From Asterias rubens (lineage: Eukaryota; Echinodermata; Asteroidea; Forcipulatida; Asteriidae): a DNA stretch of 64,000 nucleotides. This document shows positions 23,801 through 38,800 of this stretch, piece after piece (position 1 is the stretch's first letter; the number at the start of each line of letters is the position of its first letter). Below the pieces are notes generated by a model. That model did no database searches, was not told where the DNA came from, and saw only the letters and a list, made by a program, of their open reading frames with translations. Location of the stretch: NCBI RefSeq assembly GCF_902459465.1, contig NC_047067.1, positions 21,761,680-21,825,679 of the forward strand, read 5' to 3'. A program made the position numbers and the translations under genes.

Positions 23801-26800
23801 AATATACATAGTCTGAGAAAAGGGAGGTGTCAGAGGTGTGACAGAGGAAAAGGAACACTCTTTTTTGTCTTCAAAACTTACCCTAAGAAGTCTGCAGGAG
23901 TAAGACACTGTTTGATCACATTCTTGACCGTGTGAAGGATATCCAACTCAGTGGTCTGATTAAAAAATTAAAAAATAAAAATTGTACAATGTTATACATA
24001 GCAAAGTTGATAGAGCATGTTGAACCAGATGTTGCTGGTTCAAATCCTGCTCTTGTAAGTACTTATCTTTGTTTAACACAAACTTAATAAAAAGTTAAAA
24101 AGTCAGTTTCCTTCATGGTTTGTTTCAGTACTGGATCACCTTAAACGTTTTATTTTTTGTGAGAATAATGTGAGCAATTTCAGAGAAACCAAAACACGGC
24201 AAACTTTACCTCATGCCTTTCGTTTGTCCTTTGTAAGATTGGAAGTAGAAGGCCGACCAGCATTGCACTCTGCTCGGGGTCACTGACATACAAGCTTATC
24301 CTACGACAATTCAAAATAATCTGTATTAATAAACTATTGATGTATTCAATTCAAATCAATTCAAGTCAACATTGATTCCATACTACTCTTTTCAAAATAT
24401 AACATGTATACAAAATATGCCATAGAAAAGCAAAATAATAAGCACAAAAATGAAGGGGGAAAGACTTAGTTTATGTAGACCACAATAAAGAGAGTATAAT
24501 GCTGTCAGATTAAGCCAAGGGTGGTAGAAGACAGCCTCGAAAAAAAAAAACTACAAACATGGAAACGAGACAAACAGGTAAACAACTTAAATTTGCCGAG
24601 TCATGTTTATACTTGATGGTCACCGACCCTTCAAAGCCATTCAACTGGTCAGGTTTTGTAGGGTGACACAACTACACAAAGAACTAACAGTAAAATGTGC
24701 TTAGCAATCTATATGCGCTCGACACTTTTATGACTGTGGGTCCAATTTCTAAGATTAAAGGTCAAGGAGTTTGTATCCAGACATTTTTTCTGGATCCATC
24801 AAAATCAGGCTGAAACTGAGATATTGCTTTTTGATTTATTTGGGGGATGTGAAACGGAGTTCCTACTTTGAGATGATGTTAAGATCCTTCATCGGTAGAC
24901 TGCTCCGCTCTCCCTTCCTCTGGGTGCTTTTCCCAACAGATGAGCTGAGGTATGTAAGGACGGCTGGTACGTGGGGGAGGAGAAGCCTGGTTCCCAGACT
25001 CGGAGGTTCTGAATATAATGAAAAATCTTGGATTTAGTTGTCTGGAAATAAGGAGAACTTGGTAAGTGTCACCATGGCCCAGTGGTTGACCGCGGGACTT
25101 GCAATCACAAGGTTGTAGGCTTGTATCCTACCAAGCTGACCACTGATTTCAAAATGACTAGAATAAGTATTGTCGACTAGTTACTGGATCACAATTTCTT
25201 GATTGTGCAATTCATAATCATAATTTCTAAAACCAAGGACCACATTTATTAACAGTGTTTTTTTCCCAAACATAATATACTATTTCAAACAGCAAGGAAT
25301 AATGACTTTATTTCACCTGTGAACTGTTTACTCTCCAATTTGACCTCCAGTAGGTCATTGACCTCCAGTGACCTCTCCCCGTCATCTTCCATCTCGGGAT
25401 CGTCCTCCATGAGAAGGCTCTGCACGATCTCCATCACCATGGCAACGACCGTGTCCGAGACCGTCGGGGCGGACAGGAGGGCGGTAACGCTGGGGAGGAC
25501 CGTGCAACTTTGGTCGGAGGGGTGATGCTTGGCAAAGAGGGGATGAAATCTGTTGAGCGAATAGAAAAAATGCCAAGAATTGTGATGATGAAGTCATGCT
25601 AACCCCGGAGGTAGGATGTGCTTTATATTGTATTAATTATAAAATAATAATAATAACAACTAAATCTTATAAAGCACATTATATAACAATGTATAAAATG
25701 CGCTTTACATTAGTAAACTGGTCATTGGGCCAACAACATTCCTTTAATCTTTGTCATATCCCTGGGAGATTACAGCCCTGAGCTGCAGTAGCGGTCCAGT
25801 GACTTTTTTATACACAGTATCAACCTCTAGCCTTGCAGGTACCCGTTTATACCCCTGGGTAAATAGAAACAATTTAGAATCTTGCTCTAAGACACAAGTG
25901 TCACAACCAGGATTTGAACCCACCCTCAACCACCGATGACTTAACCATCTAGGTCCAATGACGTAAAGCTGTTCAGCAGAAAATACTGCTTAGCAAAATT
26001 ATTTGCTTAGCAAAAAAAAGGGTGGGGCATCCTGCTCCAGGACACAAGTGTCTACCTTGGGTTTTTACTCCACGCAAGAATGAGTTTCAACAGGGGCGTT
26101 GGAGTGGCTAGACACTCATTGGCCAGGCTGCCAATCTGGGGCCACACCGCTGCCTCGAAGATACAATCAATCTCATTGGCTGAGAACAGGTGCTCTTCAA
26201 AGACCCCAAAGAATTCAACCAATCGCAGGAGGGCTAGCTGGCGAAGTTTCTTCAGCTGGCCAACAGCATAGATTTGTATCTGTGAGTGTTGATAAAAAGG
26301 TTTCACCTTTCTTTTTAACTTAATTTCTTCTAAACTTATTTGATTAAACCTTGAATGTCTTGAATGTTGCATGGTGTTACATTTAAATTCACAAGGTCCC
26401 GCTTACTTTTTTTTCCAAAAAACTTTTTTTAGAGACCTACCCACCAAAATATTTGACTTCAACTATTTGTTTTTGGTTTTTCTCCCCCGTTTCCTTTTTT
26501 TAAATTTTTTTTGTTTATACTTTAGTTAGTACAATTTTGTGCTTAAGCTATTTTGTTTAGACCCACACATTTTATTTTAAAATAAAAAGTTTAATTTAAA
26601 AAAAACAGCCATGGGAAATAGGCCTGGACCATCACTTCACACATAAAGAACTTTTTTCAAAAACACACCAACCAAACTTGCGTTTAACAACTCAAAATAA
26701 TACCGCACAGAAACAAAAACACAGTCAGGGATGGTTTTGTGTGCCTTACCTGTTCTCGCTGGTCTAGCAATCGGTCGTAACTGGCCAACAGGGAGGTGAT

Positions 26801-29800
26801 AAGATGGAGGATGGTGGTAGCGTAGGGTGCGATCGCAAGACCTAACTTACTGAATATCATGCCTATGGTGTCCAGCATACTGCATTATAATAACAATAAT
26901 AGTGATATTTATTCAAGTGTATGTATAATTTTTTTTAAACCAAAACAAAAGATATTGACAAAATAGGGACACCGCCAATATAGGGCTAGATAGCTGAGTT
27001 GGTAGAGCGCCGGCACGTTAATCCGGAGGTGGTTGGTTCGAATCCCACTCAGTCAATTCTTTGTTCAACCCAAAAAATCAAAAAAAAATTAGTTAAACAA
27101 CAGTGGGATGTCCAGGAGAGCATAAAACTTAAATATTTAATAATATAATAATAATATGGAGTATTGCAATGCACCAACACTACCAGATTAAGGTGCTCAA
27201 GGTGCTTGAGAATGGATTCGCACACAGTAGGGGAGAGTAAGAACGAAATAAAGAAAGAGGAAAAACAGACAGAGAAAAATTACCAAATAGCCATAATAAA
27301 CGAGTGAGTTTTCAAACTAATCTTAGAAAATTGTTGAAATATTATGGCTTCAAGGAGCAACACAGGGTGCGCAAGACATATTTATTCTTGAATAGCGCCT
27401 TCCTGAACGCTCCTATGAACATTGGATATTTTACCCATCTTTGTACAATAAATCCACAACTTCCAATATTATGTGGCACATACCATCAAATAACATAAAT
27501 TATCACTTCAGCACTGTATATTCAGACAAATTTAACAAAAGAAAATGAAAAAATGCTCTTGCAATAATTACATTGAAGAAATCACATGTTGAGGGAAAAC
27601 AAAACTAAACAGGAAATTTTACCTTTGCTGTTTTTTGAGTGGAATAACAGCAGGAAGTGTCAATGACTCAAGGTACGAAGTCACCATCAATCGACAATCA
27701 TCTGCAATATATTGAAGGGAGGGTGTACATTTGGTATATCACTCTTTGATTAGAAACCTACAGCAGCTTTCAATAGAACAAAGCAATAAGCCACCTGCGA
27801 GTTAGATTTGAATAATGTCTGGTACATTGACTCGCTTGGTTACAATGCAGCCTTTACATTTGAATTCCTCAGACTATCGAGACAGTTGCTTCGCCATGTG
27901 ATTAAGGGCAAGCTTTTGCGTAGTTGCGTAAGAGACAGTGAACACCCATACACATTGGTACCAGGGTTTGCTCATCCTGGAGGTTGCTACACAAAAGCTT
28001 GCCCCATATCACGTAACATAGCAACTGTCTCGATAGTCTGAGGAATTCAAATGTAAAGGGTGCATTGTAACCAAGCGAGTCATTGTACCAGACATTTTTC
28101 AAATCTAACTCGCAAATGGCTTATTCCAGAAACATTTTACTTTGAAGTAATGCGGTATAATGTAAAAAGATAACAGTGATCTCATTTCGATATCTCAAAT
28201 ATGCAAAACCTTTTTTAATGATTTGGACTAGATAGCTTGGTTGACCCTTTGGTTAAATGTAAGAAGGTCAAATCTTGCAGCCGTTTGTGTCTGCTGTAGG
28301 CTTGTACAAGCCGCTTGCAGCTGTTACAGTCCCCAAAGGGTTAAGCAAGCATAAGTGTTAAACTGTAATTTGATTATTTGAAGCAGACCTAACCTTTAAT
28401 GATGGGCTGACATGGCTCTAAAACAAGGTCCAGAAACACACCCATCTCGCTGGCCGTGGAACCAGCGATGAAGCGTAAGATTGTAGCGCGGCGAACAGCA
28501 CCCCCGCTCTTTCCTTGGGTGCCAGGTCCCGTCTTGCTCATCATCTTTCCGTAAAGAATCCTTGAAACATAATCCCCCCAAAAACCCTCAGTTTAATTCA
28601 TAAAAGGAACTGAAGAAGACACATCTCACAATCTTTCCAGTAATTAAAATCGTATCTAGCACCGTACAATCACCTTTCTGCAGAAGATAGATATCGCCAG
28701 AACATTTTTATTTTGAAATTGATAACCATTTTAAAAGTTAACCAATGCTGTGTAATATCTAATAACCCCCTCATAGGGACCATTAATTTCTGTATAATCA
28801 TTACCATACGTCCAGACATGCTTTTGTTGCTGATATATTTAAAACAAATTCTGTAAAAGTGTCTGAAAAAAAGATGTTGTGTGTAGAAACATAGATGGGT
28901 ACAGTGAGTAAGGTCAACCCAGGTCATGACCTTTACTTTGACCTTCATAGTTGAGCAGAAGTAGGTCAGATCTTGAAGCTGTTTGTGGCCGCTATGGGCA
29001 TTTTGGTACAAGCCGTTTGTGGCTACTGCAATCTCTAAAAGGGTAAAACCCAACGGCAAACATTTGTTAAAGTCCCCTCTCAAGACGGACCGAGGAACTG
29101 CGACCTCATCTTACCTCATGAGTACCGGCAGAAGTCCTTCCCTGTGATTGGCTGCCACCACGCCCGCCGTCTCGTCAATGCTAAACTGCACCAGCATCCC
29201 ACGGAACTTCTTGTCTTCCATGAGCCCGTCGAGGTTTTCCTTGTAGGGGTTGAGGTAGGGGTGGTTGTAGGTCATCAGGCAGGCCAAGACGGTCTTCTGG
29301 ATGTCTGGGAAGTTACTGGACAACAACTATGAAAAAAAGGGAAAAAAAAGTCTAAATAGGTGAGGTTTGCGGTGACATTATGTGTAAATCTCTTTTGAGT
29401 AGGGTTGCCAGTGGTTGACACCTCAACATTATGCTCCGATTGTCTTCAAGAAAATGCTGGACTCTTTTGCTGGATGCTGATTAAGTACTGCCTTGGAGAT
29501 AACTGGCAGTTGGGCTTGGCTCAGCTCGATGATGCACAAAGGAGATAACTGGCAGTTGGGCTTGGCTCAGCTCAATGGTGCACAAAGGCGGGAACGGGAT
29601 AAGTCTAGTTTGTCAGTCACAAACACCTAACTGTTTCCACTTGTAGCCACTGTTTCTTTACACTTGACTTGGGTAATGCACGTAAAACTGGTGGTTTGGT
29701 GTTGGTATAGCGGTATCTTTCATCGCATGCCACCTCTAGCACCCCGACTCAAATCATGCTGGGGGCACTATGTGCATTTGGTTTTCAATCCCTACCGGAC

Positions 29801-32800
29801 TGTCGAGGGCACAATTTCATAGAGCTGCTCAGCACGAAAAATTGCTTAGCATGAAATTTCTTCCTTGATAAAAACAGAATTACCAACCAAATATCCATTT
29901 GTTGCATTTTGCTTTTTGCTGATATTCAGCTGTTGTTTGCTTATCCTGAAAATCACGTGTAAATTGGGTTGGTAATCCTGTTTTTATCAAGGCAACAATT
30001 TCATGCTAAGCACATTTTTGTGCTTAGCAGCTCTATGAAATTGAGCCCTGGTGTGTGGACCAGAAATAGTACAAGTTAGGACTCTAGCTTTTCTGAGAGT
30101 CCTTGCCTTCAAAACCAGAATAAATGTGAAATGGACTGAAATGAAACTAGTTAGACTGCCTTAAGTTAAATACATTGCAAATGATTTCTTGTATGTAAAA
30201 CTTGTTGAGATCGTCAGGTGTTACCTTCAGATAGAGCTGGCGTAGTTGTGGTTCCTTGTACATTGACTTGGGATCCTTGAATCGGCTGAAAAGCTGAAGG
30301 TAGGTGACTAATGCTCTGAAATCATCAAAGACATACAAATATTATTGAAATTATCACGTTTTATACATGTAAGTTAAATATTTGCATGTCATTGAACTGT
30401 TGCAAGACAACACTGTAAGACCAACAAGGTTATGGCTCAATATAAAAAAGGTTCAAGAGACCCGATTCACCCGATGTCATCATTACAACATTCTTGGTTG
30501 CGCTGTTTTGGGAGTCAGTGTCCCACATAGGATTTGAATTGCCTTTACTCACCAGGCTAGCTCAGTGGTCCCATGGTAAGACATCTACTCTAGCAGTTCA
30601 AAGGTCGTGGGTTCGAATCCTACCCGAGTGACTTGCCTGTGGATTTTGTTCACAGATCTCGGGAAAGTACCAAGTATACAGTGCATACATTGTGTCACAG
30701 CACCTTAGTGCTATGTGAAAGGAGTAAGTCTCATAATTCAAACAAAGTCCCGCGCACCTTGCAAGAAATAGTGTATGTTAAAGCGCCTTGAGCGTCACTG
30801 AGCAACATATATGCGGTATATAAGAAGCCACTATTATTATTATTAGTAATTGATGCACACCAGTGTAAGGGTAAAAACAAATCATACAAATTATCTGGCT
30901 TTGATTTACCGATAAACTGATCCTTTGATTTTCTTTCTCTTTCCTTTCCTCCTTCCTCGTCTCGGAGTCTCCTCCACCTCCTCCTCCTCCTCCTCATTTT
31001 CCTGGAGCTCCGCCCATGATTCATCCCCATCTTCCCTCTGATCCATGCTGGTATCAACGTTGGCGTCAGAATTTTGACTAGATCTGACTCTGATGTCTTG
31101 CGCTGGGGCATTGTTGACATTCGACTGCTGAAACTCATTTCTGTTTTCGAGGGGAAAAAATAATAAACAGTCAATCAAAATTTTCTCAAGAAATTTTCAC
31201 CCCGATCAATTGAATCATGATTTCGGCTGCTACATAGATAGCCGCCTCCTAATGATGACTAGAGCAGCCTAGAACCAATACAGAACTCAATCCGCAGAAG
31301 TGAAGCTTAGAATGAGAAGCCTCCTCAATCCACTAAGCGAAAGTAGTATTTACTGCCTTATTTTCTGGGCCCCATTTTATGGCTCTGGTTTCGATCACAA
31401 TTTTCCGCTTACTGTGCAAGCGCCGAATTTCTGTGATAACTATGTAAGCAAAGAATGGCTAGCAACATGGAGTAAGCATTCGCAAAGGCAAAAATTTCCT
31501 GCTTACCTGTGAAATTTGCTTAAAGTTAGTGTGGAATTCCCTGCTTCTGTGAGTGCCGATTCTTTGCTTACGGTAAGCAGAGCCATGTAATTGGGCAAAG
31601 GTTTCTCCACAACGCAAAGTTTCAAATCCTACTTAGTGTATCTAATGATCAACAACTCAATATAAAGTAACAAGAAAATTATAAATAATGAACTTACTCG
31701 ATGAATCTGAAGAGTAGAGGCACAAGGTCCCTCGAGCGACCCTCTGCCCGATCAGCAAACAGACCCATCGTTCTCCACATCATCTGTCTGACATTCCAGG
31801 GGTCTGGCCTATCAGCATCGGCCGTACTTTCACTGTAAACCTTCCCATACAGCTCCGTCAGATCCTGCGTGTCCTCTGAATCCATCTCCGAGGAGTCTTC
31901 GAGGGTCGGGGTTGAGGCGTCATCTCTGAGACGGATAGCAGACTCGTGAACTGACGCCAAGTCGTTCAGATGTTCCATGTAGACAGACCAGAAACACTTT
32001 TTCTCCATACCATAGGCGTGAGACCTAGAAGTTTAAAGGGAAGGTATATGCTTGGTTATCATTCTTGAAATTAATGGCATTAAAGACTAATGAACTTACA
32101 CTTGACAGTATAATGCATTTTAAAATCATTTCACTTCAAAGAAATGTGCTTTAAAAAAAAGTTGTGATAAGCTACTTTTTGTGCTTAAGCAGCTCTATGA
32201 ATATGAAACTGGGGCCTGATCTTTGACAGTTACCCAAAGTATATGCTGCATTTCAATTATTGGATCGTTGAATAAAGGACAAGTAGGTGGAAATTAAATA
32301 CTCACTTAATAAGCTCCATGGTTGGTTGCCAAAGCAGCTGAAAGTTCACATAGAGTGTTCCAATTAGAAATCTTAAGGCCACCTGGGAATAGTAAACCAA
32401 TAAAGAAGTAATTGAATGAACTGGGTCTCAACTTCCAACTTCCACTTCCAACAAGTATCAAGGCACAGAAACAAAATTCAAGTGTTAACATATATGAAAC
32501 ATAATTTTATATCATTAGGATTACCCAGGACGTTAAGAAAGAATTGGACACGGTTTCACACAGTGAAACTTCACAATGAACTCAATCGTTATCAGATAAG
32601 GCACATCGATGGACAAGACGCAGTGACTTTTGTTAACATCTGAAAGTTGGATAAGACAAGTCTTATACCCAAGAAAAAATGGCCTATACCTCTTTGAAGT
32701 TACCAACAGGTACGTTAGGCAGGACCGCATCAAAGCTTAACTTCTGGAGTTGCTTGAGTTTCTCCCGGTAGTTCTCCACGGATGTTGGAACCAGCTCAGC

Positions 32801-35800
32801 CTCCAGACACAGTTTGAAGACACACACCTGACGGACGGGCTGTTTGTGTAGAGCGAAAGAAATGCTTGTTTGTTTGTTTGTTTGTTTGTTTGTTTGTTGT
32901 GGTGTTTGTTGTTTGTTTGTATGCAACTTCCTTTCTTGTCTTTTCTCCACTGGGTTCTTGGTTAGTACAGTGATTACAATTGCTTTTCTGAGAATTCTTA
33001 ACTTCATAACCAGAATTAAAAAATAAAATAAATTTAATTCATTAGTATGTCATAGATAATTGTCACTCTTACTTACAAGATCTGGTATTGAAGGGAGTTT
33101 AACTGGAAACTGTGACAATATCCGCAGTGTCAACGTCCTCACCTTCAGTAAATCAAACAAATATCAAAATATTATTTCCTCAATAAATTTATGAAGCTAT
33201 TACAAAATAGGTATTGAAAAAAATACATCATGAAATTTTGAATATCTCATTCCAATGTTTTACCTGCTTGTGTGGTGAGGACAGATTTGGCTGCAGAACC
33301 GGGAACAGGGTCTGAAGGTTCTCGTCAGAAAGAACGCTGGTGTTTCCAAGAATGGCTGATTGGGTGAAGTATAGATCTCCTACAAGGAGTACGTGAGAAG
33401 ACGTTGGACACGATCTATAAGGAAGAAGAGATGCACAAGGATGAGAGTTGATGAATGTGAAAATTCCTTCAAAATGGCTAGCTCAGTGGTAGTAGAAAAA
33501 TTGCAAAACAAGTTCTCAAAGGCAAGTAGTTACACACATGGTAGTGTGTTGTACCTGAGCAGATAAGAGCACTGAACGCAAGCTCTTGTGTTTCTGTTCA
33601 GCAGAGTGTGGGTTCGAGTCCTGGTTGTACACTTGTGTCCCTGACCAAGACACTTAACTATAATTGCCTCTCTCCACCCAGGGGTAAATGGGTACCTGTG
33701 AGGGCAGAGATGGTTCCTGTAATTGATTTAGCCGAGTAGCCCATATTTGTTGCACAGGCTGTATACTCCCCAGGGAGCTGAGATGGTTTAAGGAATGAAT
33801 TAAAACAATTATCAGTGACCATGGGTAATAATTTTGGAAGCGCTTTGTGGCGCCCTTCCGGTTATTATTATTTATTACTTTAGTGTTAGCGCAAACTGAA
33901 TACACATTTATACCTAACCATACAATGCCTCAAATCTTACATATTTACCTGAGAACTTTCAGAATGAAGTCTTCTTCTAAGAGAGATTGAGTTGGTTCTT
34001 CTTTACCACAGAGGAGTAGCGTGCATGAAGCTTGCGATAACAGGTACAACAGTGTGTCTGTAAGGTATAAATAATAACAAAAAACTAGACATGTGTTTGT
34101 AACTTAACCAGGCAGGATATTTGGTCCTTGGGAAAAGGTAGTAACATTTCATTGAGTATAGTGGCTGTAGCCATGATGTAAGCTTTTCCCAAGGGAAAAG
34201 AATAATCGGAAATCAGACTAGAGTAGGAAGAATATCATGCCTGCGGAACAAACACTGGGGGTTTTGGTCGTTTGTTAGAACAAAAATTAAAAATGTATTT
34301 TCATTATACTCTATAAATATAATAAGGAATGAGTCAATATGGTTTTAAATATCATTAGCCTGATAGTGATAAGACCTTGACTTTGTGGACTATTACAAAA
34401 TAATTTGATAATATTTCATAACAGCAATTTACCTTTGGTTGTACCCTCTTGCTGTTCGGCTGTTTCCCACAGCGTCTCAACGAGGCCCTTCAACTTGGGC
34501 GTCACATTCCGACCATCAAGGGGTCTGGAAAACAAAAGCAACAAAATTAGTCAAAACTTTCATTCTTTTAAAATACAAGAACAATAACACACTTATATGA
34601 TAATTAAAGAAAAGACATTGTCAGTATAACATGCATTTAAAAATTACCTCATGGTGTTAGTTTAATAATATTTCTAGTACCTGACACTAGGTAGACAAAC
34701 GAGGGCGCCCCACAGTGCAGACACTACATTTTCTTGGCCGAGTAACTCTGGGCTGAACTCAAGTAACGACACGAGGTACTCTGGGAAATTTGCTGCATGC
34801 TTCTTGCTCTTCTTCTTGGTTTGGCTGTCGAGAAGTTTGACAACAAATTAAATTTGTTCTTACTTTATTTAGAAGAAACAAAATCTTACGAGGGAATGTA
34901 TAGGTTCGGAAGCAACTCTTAAAATGAATGGCAAGAAAAACCTTTGGTTAAAAGCCTACAGTACATTTTGATAGAAAGGAGTTTTGAGAGCGGTTTCACT
35001 TTAAGGTAATCATTTTTAAAAAAAATTAAAAAGTTTTAAATAAGTTTTTAAGCTACAAAGTTTGTACCGTAGATTGTGTATCCCCCTATTTGGGTATTAT
35101 TCTTCCTGCGAAAGAAAGAACTTATTGAATAGGAGACTTTAGAACACAAGGTGGCAGCAGACTAAGCAGGTAAACTTCCATTGTTTACACAGATTTGAGC
35201 TTGCACACATTACTCCTGGAAGACCCACCAACACCATGCTCAAGACCCTGATCGAGGATGCAGGAGTAGTCAACAAGGAGGAGCTAATCAGCTGTATGCA
35301 GGATAGAGTTGTGTGGCATGTCAGACATAGAGCCCGACTTAAAACATGCAGCAACGCGACAACTTGGGTCGACTGAGTGAGTGAGTGAGTGAACATTACC
35401 CAGAACAGTATATTTACCTAGAAAGTCTGCAGCCATCTAGCGCCCCATAAGTTTCAATCTAAATATTGAAACAAAGCTTTGAAATACCTTTTGTAAACAT
35501 CCAGACTGAAGTCAACAACATACGGTGAGTACCCGTCCAGCATAGCACCGTCTGTTATGGGCGGCTGCTTACTGAGGATCAGATTGCAGAGTGTGAACAA
35601 GACGCCTTGATGCATGCTGGACGACGAGGGCGCCGTTTCACTCATCACAGCGTGGCAAAAGTGCAACAGAGGGTGTAGAACATCCTGATGTAAGAGCAAG
35701 TGGGGTTTAAGTTTAAAGAGAAGAATCTAAGCTCGAAAGCGAGAAAACGGTGCTGAGCAAATTCTCCTGCTAAGCGAGAATGTTGTATGGGACCAGTCAA

Positions 35801-38800
35801 ACAACAATACAGAAGGTATCTTGATTGGTAACATGTTTCTGCTAAGCAATTATTTTCTGTACTAAGCAAGCTGGATGAACCTGGCCACTGATAAAACTGG
35901 TTTTTCTTAGAGTACCTCTACAGAAAACTACATTTTTCATAGCAATTCTTGTTCAGGTGTTTAAGAAAATGGCATTTGACAGTTGCAAGTTTATATGTTA
36001 TAATGCAAGAAGGGAAGGAAAAAAATGAGTAGATTTTCGTGTAAGAATGAGGTGAGTTAAATCTCTTTTTGGAAGAAGTGTTGATTTTAAGAAGACAGAC
36101 CTTTTCAAAAGATCCCATGTCGAAGAGTTGACGACTGAAGTGTAGTACCTGGACCTGTTCAAAGCTACTGCTGAATACCTGAAAAAAAGATCAATACATT
36201 ATACTTTAAGATATCCTGCTGAACAGAAACACAAGAGCTTGAAGTCGGTGCGCTTATCTGCTCAGCCATGACACCCCAATATCTTGAGTGTAGTTAATAT
36301 CCTTTACTTACCGCCGTAATGAGACTAGTGACGGACTCATTATTAAGGTCACACTGGGTTGTATTGAGTAAAGTTGCTGTTAGGTCCAGCACAGCATCTG
36401 CACATTGTCCTTGGATTGCACCATCCGCTATCAACTTCAAAATCACCTGGAATAATAAAACCAAACATTGAATCTGAAACCGAACGAAATGATTTCATAT
36501 ACACTCTTCTGAACAGCCTCTGTGCAAACTCTGCGCAACACCGGAAGTACCAAAACTACAGTTTTGGACACAATGCAGACTGTTTCTTTCTCCCTTTGAC
36601 TGGTGACTGTTTTACTTCTTTCAAGAAAATTTGAAGACGAGCATAATTTGAAAATGTGAAGGCTATAGGAGATTTTGAGAAAAACCTAAAATCAGGATAA
36701 ACCAGGAGATTCACACACGTGTGCTGAACTGGGCACAGTGCACAAACACGAGAAATGCACATACTGCGTTAGGGTAAAATGAAAACCAACCAAAAGCGGA
36801 ATGGAATCAGTGACTTACAGCTGCATATGAGTCAGGGTGTTGTATCAGATAACCTCCATGATAACCAACCCATTGGTTCATCAAGATGACTAGTCCGCTA
36901 AGATGGTCAGCAAACTCATCCCTTCTGGTGTCATCCGTCTCAGAGATCAGGTGGTTGTACTTTGCTGTCACGGCTTCCTGGAAGTCGGAAAAGAATTTTC
37001 AGACATTTATGATGATCCCAACAAAACTGGTTACTGTATTTATGGCAATTTGAAAAGTATTTGACATCAAATACTGACTCGATAAAAATTAAAAAAATGT
37101 GTTTGAATATAATTCAATAACAAGCCACAAGGAAAACCAACTGGGCATATTTTAAATGATTTCGAGTTGAACAAAGAAAAATTTACTGGAGCGAATTTGA
37201 ACCAACAACCTTCCGCCAACTGAGCCTTCTAGCCCTAATAATTAAAACACACAACAAAAAGAGTTAGATTTTGTTTCCTCTGAAAGAATGTTGACAAATG
37301 CTGCTGCTTCAACAGGAAAAAGATAATTTTAGGTACACAGTGTCTCTGCAAAACTTACTACTTAATAACGTCAGCAGTGCACCGGTTAAGGGTTTTAGGG
37401 TGAGGTGTTTGGCAAGACTTCGATGTTTGAAAGTTTTATAAGTCAACGAGAGGGCATACCTGAAGTATTTTGCATATCACTCCTGCATGGTCCTTGGTCG
37501 TCCACTCTGCCATGAACTCAAATGTGGCGCTTAGCGTCTCCAGACACAGTTTCCATGGCAACTGTTTGGCGACGCCCTCAGCGGAATGCACCGGTCCTAA
37601 TTTACTCAGCAGAATGGGAAGAACCTTTTCTGTACATGAGTGGAACTGTTTCTTGACGCTTTTGATCATCTCAAACACTAATCTCCCGAGACCTGTAGTT
37701 TGCTGAAATTATCCACCAATAAAGTATTAAATTTGCACACAATTTAATAATAATTTGGGGGGCTAATCGTCCTTACTCGCAGCTAGAGCTGAATTGAGAA
37801 GGACGCGGCTACAACGTGTTCGAGAAGCAGGCATGCAAGGGCGCATTCTGCTGCCAGCCACATCAACCCATTATGACCACGGAGCACAGCCAAGATCGAA
37901 AGTGTTTGATTTTTTCCTGAGGGAGGAAAATCGGATAGTCTAGGAAAACCCTCGTGGCACAGCAGAGAACCAACGCACAACTCAACTCACATATGGCCCC
38001 GACCGGGAATCGAAATGGGGTCACCTTGGTGAGAGGCAAGCGCTTTACGCACAAGCCAACCGTGCCAATCATTTGTTGATGAAAATTAAAGCTCGATGAG
38101 GGATGATAGCTATAACAATATCAAATCAACACGACGATCGTCATCATGTTGCTAGTAGAATTTAGAAACGACCGTGTAATGAATAAAAGAAAATCATTTA
38201 ACTCAAATGGTGGTCACGTCTTTGAGATATCGCCTAATCCAAGCTGTAGAATTCTATAAACTTAAGGTTGTTCTTGCCATTAATCTTAAGAGTAATTACC
38301 TTCCCTATAAATTGACATAAATACAGCTGGCTCATTGAGCCCCATGTCTCATAATGTACCCTCTCAATAACATGGTTCTTATGGCTCTTGGTGTGTGCTC
38401 AATGAGCAGGCCTGTCAGGGGCCCATGGTTAAACGCTCTTATTCTCAAATGGCTCCCCTGCAGTATCCTTGTAAATTTAACATGAACATCTACTTTCTAT
38501 TTGTAGATTGTAGTAATATTTGTTTATGTATATATTATCATTGACTGATCTTGATACTGTGGACAAATAAATAAACTTGAAACTTGAAACATTTGCAGAA
38601 ATTTGAAGATTGTAAACAAAAATAATCTGGGTATAGAGCCTACATCAGGATTCTCTTCCAGGCTTTGCAGCATCATGTCAAAGAGGTCACCGTGATCCTT
38701 GACCTTCCTCATGAGGAATGCAAAGCTCTCCGCAGCAAAGTTACGGATGTGTTCCTTCTGGTGCTCGCTCAGGAGAGGCGAATAAAACCTGGAAATCCAA

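Noticed and set aside
26968..27055. Possible tRNA gene (A and B boxes present)
   Set aside because: The anticodon loop is imperfect, the same sequence with a non-tRNA flank recurs at 59225-59362, and both lie in introns: SINE-like elements.
30731..31174. 147-codon open frame, minus strand, next to UTP20 exon 20
   Set aside because: It overlaps the true exon in another frame; the acidic repeat coding sequence makes a long basic shadow frame.
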